64,000 nt of DNA from Rachicladosporium sp. CCFEE 5018 (lineage: Eukaryota > Ascomycota > Dothideomycetes > Cladosporiales > Cladosporiaceae). The DNA is taken from the NCBI GenBank assembly GCA_002077045.2, contig KZ111155.1:505883-569882 (forward strand), written 5' to 3'. Below are positions 1 to 10,169 of the stretch, in pieces; positions within the stretch are counted from its first letter, which is position 1, and the number at the start of each line of letters is the position of its first letter. A program made the position numbers and the translations under genes. The notes below the pieces were generated by a model that did not search any database, was not told where the DNA came from, and saw only the letters and a list, made by a program, of their open reading frames with translations.

Positions 1-1171
1 TGTACCTCCCCGCATCGAATCTCTGCCTCTTCCAGCTCCTTGCTCTCCCCTCTTCGATCCTCTTCTGCTTTTCCGAAGCCTGCACATCCGCCGGCGTGAA
101 GCTCCAGAAGCTCCTCGACTGCGCCACACCTTTCGTCGAGGGCGTCTTGGGCTCAGAAATCCCCGTTCGCTTACCACGCGGAATGCGAGCGAGCGACGTA
201 CCGACTGTCGGACCAGTGCGAGCAGATCGCTGAGCTTGCGCTGTGGTTGTCTTGAGACGAGCTGTCTGGACAAGGCGGAGGTGAGTCTGGAGTTGGGCGC
301 AGAGGGCGTCGAGGTTGGACTCGATCTTTGATAGATCAAGCACAGGTCGCGCAGCTGTATTTACCGGCTTCTTCGGCGTTTCAAAGATTGGCTCGGGTAG
401 ATCATCGACAGGTGTCTGCGCTGACATCGGCGAGACTGCCGCTGAGATGTCTGAGCTGAAGACTGCGGAGCCAATGGGAGACACTGGGGATGTGGGAGAA
501 ACTTCGAAGGATGCTAGCTTGGAGCGTGGACGGTAGGTCGGAGTATTTGTCGTGAGTAGTGTGGGGAGGTAGGAGCGCGAATGAGCAGTACCAATGTAGG
601 GAAGCTTTGGAGGGAGGTGGTATTGCTTGGGTGGCGATCCAGGACGGATTGGTCGCAGTAGACCTTGAGAAGTAGACTTCTGGAGACGCGGGCGGACATC
701 TAGAAGTGACATACTGGAGTAGTCACGCTGGAGCATATTTGGTGGTGGACTGACAGCTGAGTCGACTCTTTCTCTCTCCTTATCGTCGAATAGCCTGTCC
801 AGGGATGCTTTTTCGTCCGCTTCAGCTACACCTATCACAGAAGCTGGTAGCTTGCACAGACTAGCTCGACACTCTGCGACTGATGGGAGCGCGTCCATGG
901 CGGTACGAAAGTGCTGCTCAGCCTGGTCGAAGGCCGGAAGCTTGGCTTGCGAATGTTCGTGTAGCGCTCTGGCGAGCTCATCGTGCGAGAGTCCAAGATA
1001 GAAATGCACGAAGGCTTGCCGCATCGGATTGCTCTGGTCGGACTGATGACTGACGAGCATAGTCTGCCGACAAGCATTGATGCATTGTCGATACTGCCTC
1101 GCGACAAAGAGCGCCTTGATGGTAAGCAATTCGCTCGGGTAGAAGTCGGTTGGTTCGCGTGTCGCATACAT
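1..1171 (-). CDS. Partial hypothetical protein, TPR-like N-terminus, 3' end outside window
   Basis: One reading frame stays open on the minus strand from an ATG at 1171 to the window edge (about 390 codons). The first ~90 residues look helical and TPR-like (starting near SELLTIKALF, then ARQYRQCINACRQ). A long Ser/Pro/Thr-rich, probably disordered part follows (residues ~150-270), then a more basic, charged end that may be helical. An in-frame stop lies just upstream of the ATG, so translation starts at 1171 or an upstream exon is spliced in; a short exon near 1312-1394 was considered but its phase did not fit well. I do not recognise the family. TPR-like is an impression from helix pattern, not from a profile match. 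It could be a cytoskeletal or signalling scaffold, but nothing visible proves that. Confidence 0.6.
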   Translation of the reverse strand, partial: MYATREPTDFYPSELLTIKALFVARQYRQCINACRQTMLVSHQSDQSNPMRQAFVHFYLGLSHDELARALHEHSQAKLPAFDQAEQHFRTAMDALPSVAECRASLCKLPASVIGVAEADEKASLDRLFDDKERERVDSAVSPPPNMLQRDYSSMSLLDVRPRLQKSTSQGLLRPIRPGSPPKQYHLPPKLPYIGTAHSRSYLPTLLTTNTPTYRPRSKLASFEVSPTSPVSPIGSAVFSSDISAAVSPMSAQTPVDDLPEPIFETPKKPVNTAARPVLDLSKIESNLDALCAQLQTHLRLVQTARLKTTTAQAQRSARTGPTVGTSLARIPRGKRTGISEPKTPSTKGVAQSRSFWSFTPADVQASEKQKRIEEGRARSWKRQRFDAGRY

Positions 1172-2126
1172 AGTGTTGACGCTGATGGAAGGGCGAAGTG
1201 TACTGCTAGGTCAATCTCATACGTTGTGGGCAATCCCAACGATACTGCCACAGTGTCCAGCACATGCTGATGGAACACAGACAAAGAAGAAGTGAAGTCG
1301 CGAATTGCCCACCTTGACGAACGCTGCAGTTACGGTCGACTGCATCATCGCAGGAAGGCGCGACCGTGGCTTGCGCAGCATTCAAGAACTTCAACGCTGC
1401 ATGCAGAAGTAGATGTACCTTTATTCACTCGATTTCCTGTTTGAGGTGCATACCAACATCGACAAGGCGATTGGCCAAACATATCGTCGCAGCTCGGTAC
1501 ATACTCGGTAGCGAGGAGATGCTGACCTCGCCGTGAGCGCCGTCATGACTACTTTTCAGTCGCAGCGATGTCGCTAGCAGGCTGTAGAGGCGGTTCAAGG
1601 CACCAGGGTATTGATATGCGAGGATGTAAAAGCGATGGAGAGCGACGTCCGAGATTCGGGAAAGTGAAGGGTACCTATTTGTCAGCTGTCAATGCTTGTA
1701 CCATTGCTTCTTGATAGACTTGCCGATCCGACGTGAGCACTTACAAGCATCCCTTGATACGACTCAGGGCTACCTCACTGCAGACCCTTGGCCACTGCAT
1801 TGAGAGCTGCTAGTGTCAGCCATCTCTTCTGACTTAGAGGCCGCATTCAGGCGCGGTGTCTGCGGCTGGCCTCAAGACTGACCTGCCTCTAAAGTGCAGA
1901 TAGCTAGTGCAGCGACAGCGCTCGCCGTCAGATTCGTTCTCGCTCTCCGTCAGGTTGATCGTCCTACTTCGTCCGTTTGGTCTCCGGATCACGCTCTCGC
2001 GTTGCACATATCGTCACGGCCGCTACCTCTAGCTGCTGGTATAAAGTTTCTCCAGTCCTTTCCGTTGACTCCTCAGATAACATTTCTTATCATCGTCGAC
2101 GACGTATACACTAAGCTCCTCCGAAG
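1172..2126. other. Intergenic region, divergent promoters
   Basis: About 950 bp between the minus-strand partial gene and the plus-strand hydrolase. The short ORFs here have no recognisable motifs. It probably holds both promoters and possibly an upstream exon of the minus-strand gene. I see no RNA gene or repeat. Confidence 0.5.
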
Positions 2127-3390
2127 ATGGTCTCAGCGAAGTCACCTCCAGATCTTCGGATCCCTCACTCGACCTCGACGGTAGACGTATCGATCATCGA
2201 TACAACGGCAGCTGTGATAGGACTGCCAGCGGCATACTTCGTGGAGCCTGAGATCCCTGGGTTGAGCGTAGTCACGGCACCATGCTATGGCTTTCTCATC
2301 AAACATCGGAGCTCGACCTCGAAGTCAAAGTATGACACTTTCGTCTTCGATCTCGGTGTCAGAGTCGATGTAGGTAACCTGAACGCTACATGATAGTCGC
2401 ATGGAGAGTACTAATCCATGCACAGTGGGAGAACAGTCCCAAATCGTTGGTGGACATGATCAATGGCAGTGGAGCTTCGATCGAGGTTGAGAAAGATGTT
2501 GCTACGATCCTACGCGAGAACGGACAAGACCTCAATGAGATCGGCGGGATCATGTGGTCACATCACCACTTTGTACACATGCTCCTGACTTTCGGTCAGT
2601 CTCACGCGAGCTGACAGGCACACAACAGGATCACACTGGAGATCCCTCGACCTTCCCATCGGGTACTGATCTCCTGGTCGGGCCAGGTTTCAAGTCAGCG
2701 TTCGTGCCCGGCTGGCCGACAGTGCCGGACTCCGGCGTCGCAGAGTCAGCATACGAAGGCCGCGATTTGGTTGAAGTCGACTTCGCAGCCCAAGGCAAGG
2801 GCTTAAAGATTGGTCGCTACGAGGCCATTGACTTATACGGAGACGGCAGCTTCTACCTTCTCGACACTCCCGGCCACGCTGTAGGACACATCTGCGCTCT
2901 AGCACGCACCACTGCTGACCCACCGACATTCATGTTCTTGGGCGGCGACATTGCGCATCATGGAGGCGAATTCAGACCAACTGAGTACCTCCCTCTACCA
3001 GACGACATCAAGCCCAATCCACTCTATCCACTCGGCTCGAAGTCCGCTCCCAGGTGCCCAGGCGAGATTTTCGAAGCTCTTCATCCCAAGCACACCCGCA
3101 CCGAGGCATTCATGCAGCCTAAGAGTGGCGAGAGTGCACACGTTGACGGCGCACAAGCGAAGCTGCAGATCGAGAAGATGGGAGAGTTCGACGGGTACGA
3201 TAGCATCTTTCCCGTCATCGCTCACGATCAGAGTCTGTACGATGTCGTCGACTTCTACCCGAAACCCGCGAATGATTGGAAGGCGAAGGGGTGGAAGACT
3301 GAGGGGACCTGGAGATTTCTGAGGGACTTTGAGACGGGAAAGGAGGAGTACAGTCCGCAGTACGAATTCAGCTTTCCGAAGAAGGCATAG
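2127..3390 (+). CDS. Metallo-beta-lactamase-fold hydrolase
   Basis: Three exons: 2127-2369, 2426-2572 and 2629-3390, giving 383 aa. Both introns are 56 bp with good ends; intron 1 has an ACTAAT branch site and intron 2 a GCTGAC. The metal site is visible as H127-x-H129-x-D131-H132 (residues SHHHF then DHTGD, split by intron 2), followed by the Gly-His ligand at about H213 and the ligand Asp in GGDIAHH at about D237. This is the dinuclear zinc site of the metallo-beta-lactamase superfamily (lactonase, glyoxalase II and arylsulfatase-like hydrolases). Fungal members of this length often resemble N-acyl-homoserine-lactonase-type enzymes, but the substrate cannot be read from sequence. No signal peptide is seen, so it is probably cytosolic. 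Confidence 0.87.
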
Positions 3391-3728
3391 GCGGGGGCCT
3401 CGTAGGCTGTCTGATGCCCGATTTCCAGCTCTCTGTATGTAGTCTTGGCAGGGTAAAGTCAATGAGCTTCTTCCTCCACGCTCCAAATTTCCTCCACTTT
3501 TCGGCCACTCTTCACACGTGGAATTGACGCAATTCTGCCGAACCGACCCTCATCCTCCCTGCATTCACGTGCGCGCAGTCCACATTTGTGGCAGTGCTCC
3601 CAACAGCTCCAGATGTCAGTCTGTAAGTGCCTCTCATAGTCTGCCTTGAACAAGAGTTTGACAGATGCTTCGCGCGCTGTCACCAACGCGCTGGCTGTCC
3701 TTCTGAGCGAGTGTTTCCTACTTCCAGT

Positions 3729-4391
3729 ATGCCTACACCTACCCGTCCGTCCTATCGTCGAGCTCTGTCCTCGTATACCTCGAAGAACAAGCCACGTCTG
3801 TACATTGCTATTTACCAGAGGGGAGGTGGAACGACCAACACCCCCACCTCCAGCAGCTTCTGCGACTCATACCACTGGGCACTTATCGTCGGCCCACCGA
3901 CATTAGGCCGAGAGGATCCGGGGACTAGATATCACTTCTCACACTCATCTAGCTTGAGCAAACATACGTCGACTCCTGCAGCTGGTCTCCTGCGCAGAGA
4001 AAGCACGCATACCTTCCTCTACTCTTCGGACGACCTGGTCGAAGCTCCCGCAGCTCGGACAGCGTTACTGTGCCGTGTGAGCGTGGCTAAGGTAATCGAT
4101 ACCGCTGCCGTGGAGGCTACGCTTCGCACCCTTGGTCCCGGCAACGAGGCAGACGCGTCGACATACACGTGCTTCAGCTGGGTCCAAGAGGCGTTCGTGA
4201 AGCTTCACGAAGCTGGCAGTCTCAAGAGCTACTTCGATGGTAGCGATTGGAGAGAAGTCGAGAAGATCTGCAGAGACTACGTGAGGGAGAAGAGGCAGCA
4301 GGGAAGATTCATAGAGGGCGACATTGGGCAATGGGATAACAGTGAGGTGGCGACGTACTGTGCTTGGCAGTACCGGGAGACGACGGCGTGA
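3729..4391 (+). CDS. Uncharacterised fungal protein (DUF6914-like)
   Basis: Single-exon ORF of 220 aa. I start it at the ATG at 3729; the frame is open upstream to 3627, but the conserved-looking part begins with KPRLYIAIYQR after a short basic leader. The layout is an N-terminal beta-strand stretch (RLYIAIYQRG), then SYHWALIVGPP, a central RVSVAKVID, and a C-terminal TYTCFSWVQEAF motif. This resembles a family of fungal proteins of unknown function that I believe is catalogued as DUF6914, where similar YHxALxVxP and TCxxWV motifs occur; that assignment is from memory of the family pattern. No signal peptide or membrane segment. It converges on the next gene, with only about 60 bp between the stops. 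Confidence 0.65.
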   Translation: MPTPTRPSYRRALSSYTSKNKPRLYIAIYQRGGGTTNTPTSSSFCDSYHWALIVGPPTLGREDPGTRYHFSHSSSLSKHTSTPAAGLLRRESTHTFLYSSDDLVEAPAARTALLCRVSVAKVIDTAAVEATLRTLGPGNEADASTYTCFSWVQEAFVKLHEAGSLKSYFDGSDWREVEKICRDYVREKRQQGRFIEGDIGQWDNSEVATYCAWQYRETTA

Positions 4392-4453
4392 AAACAAGCC
4401 CGACTTGATGGGGTTCGTACATGAGGCGGGGTCTGGGATTGGGAGGCCGAAGA

Positions 4454-6742
4454 TCAAAAGCAGAGATGGATGATCGCTATGAAAAAGCTCAGCGCCACGG
4501 GCCATCTCGTCACGCCCGTTAATAGCCGGCTTCCACTCGCACCGCTTTCCGTGGCTCGCGGTGCACGCCCAGAACTTGTGTCTGACGCGGTCACTGTGAC
4601 GCCCAATGCCGTCAGACCCGATGAGTGAGCCACAACGCTGGGTAATTGTATCGGAATTGCAGGGCCCTGCTCGGTCAAGCTTTGCAAGCCAGGCGTCTTG
4701 CTCTCTGTACTATCGACGTCCCCAGAAGCTACCACGCTACTCCAGGGAAATCCCTGAGGCCCACGTGAGGCCGCGCTGCTGGGTGGTACGAAGCTGCTCT
4801 CGAGGACCGAAGCAGTGGATCCGAGGCCACTGTTGCTGTTTGGCGCTGCAGTAGGATCTGAACGCTCGAGAGAAACCACTACGGCTATCATCGACGCCAC
4901 AACTTCCGAGACCTGTGCTCTGTCCAATGTACTTTGAGCACCTTCCGCCGAAGACAGCCCAACTGCGCCTGCTGGGGGAAGCGTCTTCGTCTCCGCGGGC
5001 GGATGCGACTCAAATGCCGTCACCGATGAGCCACCGTCCGGCATGGAGCCTGGTACTAGATCCACAACAGAGGCCACTACGGCTATCATCGATGCTAGAA
5101 TGCCCGATATCTGGGCACTGTCTAGTGTACTCTGAACGCCTTTCGTCGCAGAATGTCCCGTGGCTCCTACGGGTAGAAACGTGTTCGGCGGCATAGGCAG
5201 ATACGACTCCGATTCTGTCTCTGGTGCGCTGTTGTGGGGCACATCATTCGGCGCTGACAGTCCCGGATCCCCGGGCGACGGTAAAGGGCCAGCAGCCGAT
5301 CCCACACCTCGGCCAGGCGTCAAAGCGTCGCTCGCAGGTCCCTGATTTGACACAGCAAGCTGTGAGCTGGGCGTTGGAGCAGTGGACTCCCATGCGCTTG
5401 AAAATGCCCCAGCCTGCGCAGTTTTCGTCTCCTCACTGCCACCGGCTGCCGACGATGGAGCCGCCATCAATGTCTGCGATACTATCGGCGCTATCAGGGA
5501 AGCAGCTGGAGCAGCTGTGGCACTTGTCACGGCGGCTGTTGCCGTATGTCGGCCCATGCTCGGGCCCATCATAGTCGCAGCTGCTGTCAATCCCAGCGGC
5601 GGATCGAGCACGCCTGTGGAGTGCACCACGCACGTCGCCCAAGCCGGTTGCAACGCCGAAAGCCAGGATGGCAGGATCAGCTGTGCAAGATACGGCTGAG
5701 AGATTGTCTCGCAGCGCGTCGAGTTTGTGCAAAAGTCCATGCCTTTGTATGCAGACCACGGCACCGGGTAGTTCAGGTCCGCCAAATTGAGCGGGGACGT
5801 GAAGGTCTGCACATACGAAGGCTGTGCGGGATCGACTGAGTAACTCAACGATTGCAAGTTGAGATCCCACATGGATGCGACGAAACCATTGACGACTGTG
5901 CCGCAGAGTCCTTGATTTGTGGCACCAGTGGCGAAGAGATTGCCGAAGCTCATGTAAACGCTCGGCGAGATATAGGTCTGGCCACCAACGACCTGAGTAT
6001 TCGGTCCCACTCCGGTTGGCGTGGCTGTCACGATAGAGCCGCCGCCAGTGCAGCTGTCACCGTTTGTGGTGGAGACTGGGAAGTATTGCAGCTGGACATC
6101 ATTCGCAAAGATGGTGCACTCGCCGCAAGCGCCGAAGAATCCACTGCTTGTACTACACATCGGCGTTGTAGTCAGCAGGCCCACCTCGGTATTCTGGTAC
6201 ACGTTCGTCTGCCAAAGCTTCTCGCAGTCCGACTCAGCTATACTGCAGCTAGGTGAAGCACTCGGGTACGAACCTCGAGTGTTCGTTTGGTTCTGAGCAC
6301 AGATCGATAGCGTCTCGATCGTTGTGCCACTCGTGATGGGATAGGTGAAGCCCGGAGGTGTCCTGGGATGGCCATCGCAGTACGTCGTCCAGGCGAGTTC
6401 CGCCTCGGTGTCCATGAGCGTCCAGATGACGGTTGAGGTCGTCTGGGGGCAGTTCGTGGTCAGCATGACCTTGCCCGGAGTCTCCCAATCGCGCTTGGCC
6501 TCCGAGTAGGAGATCTTGGCTGCGTTGCAGCGGCTTGCTTGGGGATAAGTATCATTGGCAATGTGTCCAATACCTCCAGTCGGAAAGCGGCCTGCCGACG
6601 GGCCAAGAGCTCTTGGAGCCCTGGCGTATCCCAAAGTCGAAGGCAGCGTGCCGTATCGGATGTTCCCGGCCAACGCCTGCATTGCCTGCGACACGATAGC
6701 CAATACGACCAGTGCGCATCGCAAGCCGTTTCTGAAGACCAT
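4454..6742 (-). CDS. GPI-anchored, Ser/Thr-rich surface protein with Cys-rich N-terminal domain
   Basis: Intronless ORF of 762 aa. Residues 1-25 form a signal peptide (VVLAIVSQAMQALAG). Residues ~70-380 are a Cys- and aromatic-rich extracellular region. The remaining ~380 residues are low-complexity Ser/Thr/Pro/Ala sequence, a typical O-glycosylated stalk. The C-terminus (SGASGS, then a hydrophobic end WPVALSFFIAIIHLCF) fits a GPI attachment signal. Two near-copies of a ~20-residue hydrophobic element (containing LASMIAVVASV and VASMIAVVVSL) sit in the stalk around residues 535-640, each preceded by a QSTLD-type motif. No catalytic domain is recognised. It is probably a cell-wall or plasma-membrane structural or adhesion protein, a role inferred from architecture only. 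Confidence 0.8.
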   Translation of the reverse strand: MVFRNGLRCALVVLAIVSQAMQALAGNIRYGTLPSTLGYARAPRALGPSAGRFPTGGIGHIANDTYPQASRCNAAKISYSEAKRDWETPGKVMLTTNCPQTTSTVIWTLMDTEAELAWTTYCDGHPRTPPGFTYPITSGTTIETLSICAQNQTNTRGSYPSASPSCSIAESDCEKLWQTNVYQNTEVGLLTTTPMCSTSSGFFGACGECTIFANDVQLQYFPVSTTNGDSCTGGGSIVTATPTGVGPNTQVVGGQTYISPSVYMSFGNLFATGATNQGLCGTVVNGFVASMWDLNLQSLSYSVDPAQPSYVQTFTSPLNLADLNYPVPWSAYKGMDFCTNSTRCETISQPYLAQLILPSWLSALQPAWATCVVHSTGVLDPPLGLTAAATMMGPSMGRHTATAAVTSATAAPAASLIAPIVSQTLMAAPSSAAGGSEETKTAQAGAFSSAWESTAPTPSSQLAVSNQGPASDALTPGRGVGSAAGPLPSPGDPGLSAPNDVPHNSAPETESESYLPMPPNTFLPVGATGHSATKGVQSTLDSAQISGILASMIAVVASVVDLVPGSMPDGGSSVTAFESHPPAETKTLPPAGAVGLSSAEGAQSTLDRAQVSEVVASMIAVVVSLERSDPTAAPNSNSGLGSTASVLESSFVPPSSAASRGPQGFPWSSVVASGDVDSTESKTPGLQSLTEQGPAIPIQLPSVVAHSSGLTALGVTVTASDTSSGRAPRATESGASGSRLLTGVTRWPVALSFFIAIIHLCF

Positions 6743-7257
6743 GACGGGTTACGTCTGCGAAAGAGATACTGGAAAAACGCGAGCGACCACACAAGCAGTC
6801 TATAGACATCTACACTGTAGTGATGTACTGTACGTACTCAATGACTTCTCATCAAGTGCGTTCTGAATATGGACTCCGCTCCGGCGCTTTCACGGTCTTG
6901 CCTATTGGCCATTTACATATCATTTCCAAGGTATGCCATTTCTCGAAGGTCGCAATCTGTGTGAGAGGTGCCCGTAATGTCACGGACTGTGAGCTACTGC
7001 GAGGCAGCGCTGCGGCACAGCAAGTGGGCGCTTGCATATAGTGCACCCACCCGGCAAACTCCCGGGTAGGACTTCATACATCGTCAACGTAAAGGTGAAT
7101 TCGGCGCTCAAGTACCAAACTCCGTTCAGAGACTACACAATGGACATCTCTGATTCGGGGAATGTTGTAACTCGATACTTGATTTTATACTTAGATTCCT
7201 CTAGTATCGCACAGATGCTAACCTAGTTTCCCACCTCTTCAGATCTTGAATCCACAC
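6743..7257. other. Intergenic region
   Basis: About 500 bp holding the promoter of the GPI-protein gene and the 3' flank of the endoglucanase gene. Short ORFs on both strands show no motif. Nothing else is seen. Confidence 0.5.
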
Positions 7258-8156
7258 CTACACCTCAGTCCCACTGAAGCCATTGCAGCTGACCTCGATC
7301 GCAGTCCCGATACCAAGTCCAACACCCGAGTTGCCGAACAACGCCGCAGTCGCGCCAGAGTCCTTGCAGGTGTCAAAGTTCACGACAGCGCCGTACTGAT
7401 TAGTGCTCGTCTTGCTGCTCTGCGAGCAAATTGGGTTGCCTTGGCCCGGGCAGAGGTTTGTGACTTGCACGACAATGCTGTTGCCGGCATTGGAAACCTT
7501 GTTGCCGCTGCTGTCGGTCTGGATGGTGAGTTTCCAGCAAGTACCGCAGGCTGGTCCGGCGCCGGCGCCCTAGGAGATGTCAGTATGCCAATCGTGATCA
7601 GCAATGGAACAACAGCACTCACAGGGCCTACGCCGAAGTAGTTCTGAGAAATAGCCGCGTTGTAGCCGGTGTTGTAGAAGCCGCACGCAGTGGTCTTGGT
7701 CTGGCAATTGCCGGAACCGAAGGTGTCGCCAGCGCCGTAGTAGGTGAACGACGCCTTGAGGCTTTGGCCCGAGCCACCGGAACCACCAGAGCCACCGGAG
7801 GCAGTGGTTGTTGTTGGCACAGCAGCCCGGGTGGTGGTCGTTGTCCTCGCTGTCGTCTTTGCGGTTGTTGTCGCAGCTCCACCACCTTGCACTAGATGTC
7901 AGACAACGCACTGTTACTAGATCGGGACAAAGACAAGGCTACCTGGGGTACACTGTGAATAGTACTGGTTCTGTGCCTTGCACGTGGAGCCGGAGACGCA
8001 AGTGGTGGGCCCGGTCCAGCCTTGGCCTCCACATTGTCCATAGCTATCTTTGATCAGCTATTGATGACCTAGACGCGCGACTGGCTGGACTTACACAGAC
8101 TGCTGTGCAAGCACTGCAGTCGCCAAGGTGGCGAGTGTCACTAGACTGGAGAACAT
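7258..8156 (-). CDS. GH45-type endoglucanase with N-terminal CBM1
   Basis: Four exons on the minus strand: 8156-8095, 8043-7943, 7891-7623 and 7569-7258, encoding 247 aa. A signal peptide ([11 protein letters not shown]) is followed by a fungal cellulose-binding module (CBM1: [15 protein letters not shown] ... QYYSQC), a Thr/Gly/Ser linker, and a double-psi beta-barrel catalytic domain. Diagnostic stretches are [34 protein letters not shown] and IEVSC, which match glycoside hydrolase family 45, closer to the short subfamily B/C enzymes than to the classical long ones. The Asp in NFDTC is at the position expected for the catalytic acid. It would be secreted to cut internal beta-1,4 bonds of cellulose or related glucans. 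All introns (51-53 bp) have GT/AG ends. An expansin-like protein with the same fold is the main alternative. Confidence 0.87.
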
Positions 8157-9468
8157 GCTGACGTCTGACAAGGAAGCGAATCGAAGTTCCTGAGTAAAAG
8201 ATGGACAGAGCACGACGTTCGTATAGAAAGACACAGAAGGCAATGCAAGAGGGCAAAGAAGTATACCTTCCTCGAGTCTGGCGACTATGAAGTACCCCAC
8301 CGATCCCTGGATATACCAAATCGGTATCCGGCACGATGTCGTAGTCCAGAAAAATGCTCATCACATAACACGGCTCGCTTGAACAAAGTGCTCCACGCAG
8401 CCATCGATGTCAAGCAATGCCATGGGGTGATCAGTACCAGCGATTGGAGGGTGTCGTCACCACGACCGCACTATGAAACGAGCACATGGTCCAGGCTACC
8501 GCACTAGGTCAGGAGTTGCCAGTGTCGAGCTTGAAGCGGTCAAGCCTTACAAGCCATGTGTCGAAACCTCGATCTGGTGTTCGGTGTGGCGGCCGGGGCA
8601 GGGAGATCCGTACGGGTACTAGGAACAGTGCAGATTATCGAGCCGACGGAGATGGCAGGAGACGGCTCATCGGCAGGCGTTCCCTCATCGAGATCTGGGT
8701 GTTTTGACTGTGATACTTCGGTGATTGTCGTTAAGGGTGGACGTTTCTCTCGAGCGGACGCGACGGAGCCTGCTAGGCGCTTTCCCAGACATCGTGGCGG
8801 TTTCTCGCATTGTCACTATACGCAATGCGTCTTCATCAAACCATTCCGATCTTCCAGAAGCGCAAATCGTGGAGTGGACCTCATTTCCCAAGTCGAGGAT
8901 CAGGAGTGGACGTCAAGGAAGTGATGTTTCGAGTAGATAGACGCCGCCTTGGCAAAGCTTAGCGTGTGCCACGTGCGTGTCAAATCACTGCGCTCTAGAT
9001 GTGATGGCGAAACGAGCGCCACGCAAAACATGAGAACGGTCTTTAGCCGGTCGCAGATGTCACGAATCACTGTCTGGCAACCCCTTGGATTTTCTCCGCG
9101 GCACTAGACGTCAATGCAGCAATCCCCTTGAGTTAGCCGACGCTGTGGACATACGAGGTGAGGAATTCACGTGAGGTCTTGAATTCGAATGGTGCCATGT
9201 ATTATGTGGCAATAGAGGAAAGCAGTGTTGCAGCAGTGGGAGGGAGCCGAGGATGTCTTAAGTAATCTGGGTCAATTCGCCCGCTGTACGCTCATTGCGT
9301 CGCTATGATCATGAAGCAGATCTGCTGCGCTGATGTGAATGCGCATAGCGCAGGCAGACAGTGATCGTGCGAATCCAGCGACATTAGACGCGGCCGCTTC
9401 CCCTTCCTCCAACGCCTGGCTCATGCGTCATGTCCATCCTCACTGGCGCTTCATACTGCAATTCTCAC
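8157..9468. other. Intergenic region
   Basis: About 1.3 kb between the endoglucanase start and the uS15 gene end. The ORFs here (near 8486-8940) overlap in several frames and lack conserved motifs or splice logic. I see no convincing gene, RNA or repeat. Confidence 0.45.
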
Positions 9469-10169
9469 CTAGGCCACGAGCGTGCTGGCAGTTGCGCTCT
9501 CGTATCTCCAGGTAGGTGGCAGGGCGCCGACAGTCTTGTAGTAGCGGGAGAGGCGGTGAATGCGAGACTCGATGAGAATCAAGCGGAATTTGCTGTCCTT
9601 GTCCTTGCGGTTGCGCTCGAGATGCTTGCGGACGGCGACGGCCTGGCCATGTTGTCAGCATCATGCCCTCTAAAGCATTTCGCCACTGCTTCTACTCTCT
9701 GTACTCACCTTCTTGATCAACATGTAGAGGTCCTCTGGAATCTCCGGAGCGAGGCCTGTTCATCACTCTGTCAGTCTGAGACCAAGCAGAGGCATTGTTG
9801 TATGTGTGCATGATGCGCCATGTATTTCAATTTTGCATATCCCATCTCTTACTGCACTTTCACACCGGAAGTAGCGTACCATTGCCCTTGAGGATACGGA
9901 GGATCTTGTTGCCTTTACTCATGTTAGTACATGCCCTCCAGTACTACATCTCTGCGCATTATCCTACCTGTCACGATCTTCACCTGTGCAACACCATGGC
10001 TATCACGGAGAACCACACCAATCTGCGATGGCGTAGCACCCTTCCTGGCGAGCTTGCAGATCTGGTCCACAACTTGATCGGGGGTGGTCTTCAACCAGGC
10101 TGGGGGAGTGCGGGAGTAGGGGAGGGAAGAGGAGCTGATGCCCTTTCCATTGCTGTGCATGCGACCCAT
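9469..10169 (-). CDS. rps13: 40S ribosomal protein uS15 (Rps13)
   Basis: Four exons on the minus strand: 10169-9968, 9912-9880, 9755-9709 and 9642-9469, encoding 151 aa, the usual eukaryotic length. The order is [83 protein letters not shown] helix and [11 protein letters not shown], all signatures of uS15. The protein binds small-subunit rRNA and is needed for 40S assembly. Every exon junction keeps the frame and removes 55-124 bp introns with good GT/AG ends; exon 2 is only 33 bp. Ribosomal protein genes of filamentous fungi are often this intron-rich near the 5' end. Confidence 0.96.
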
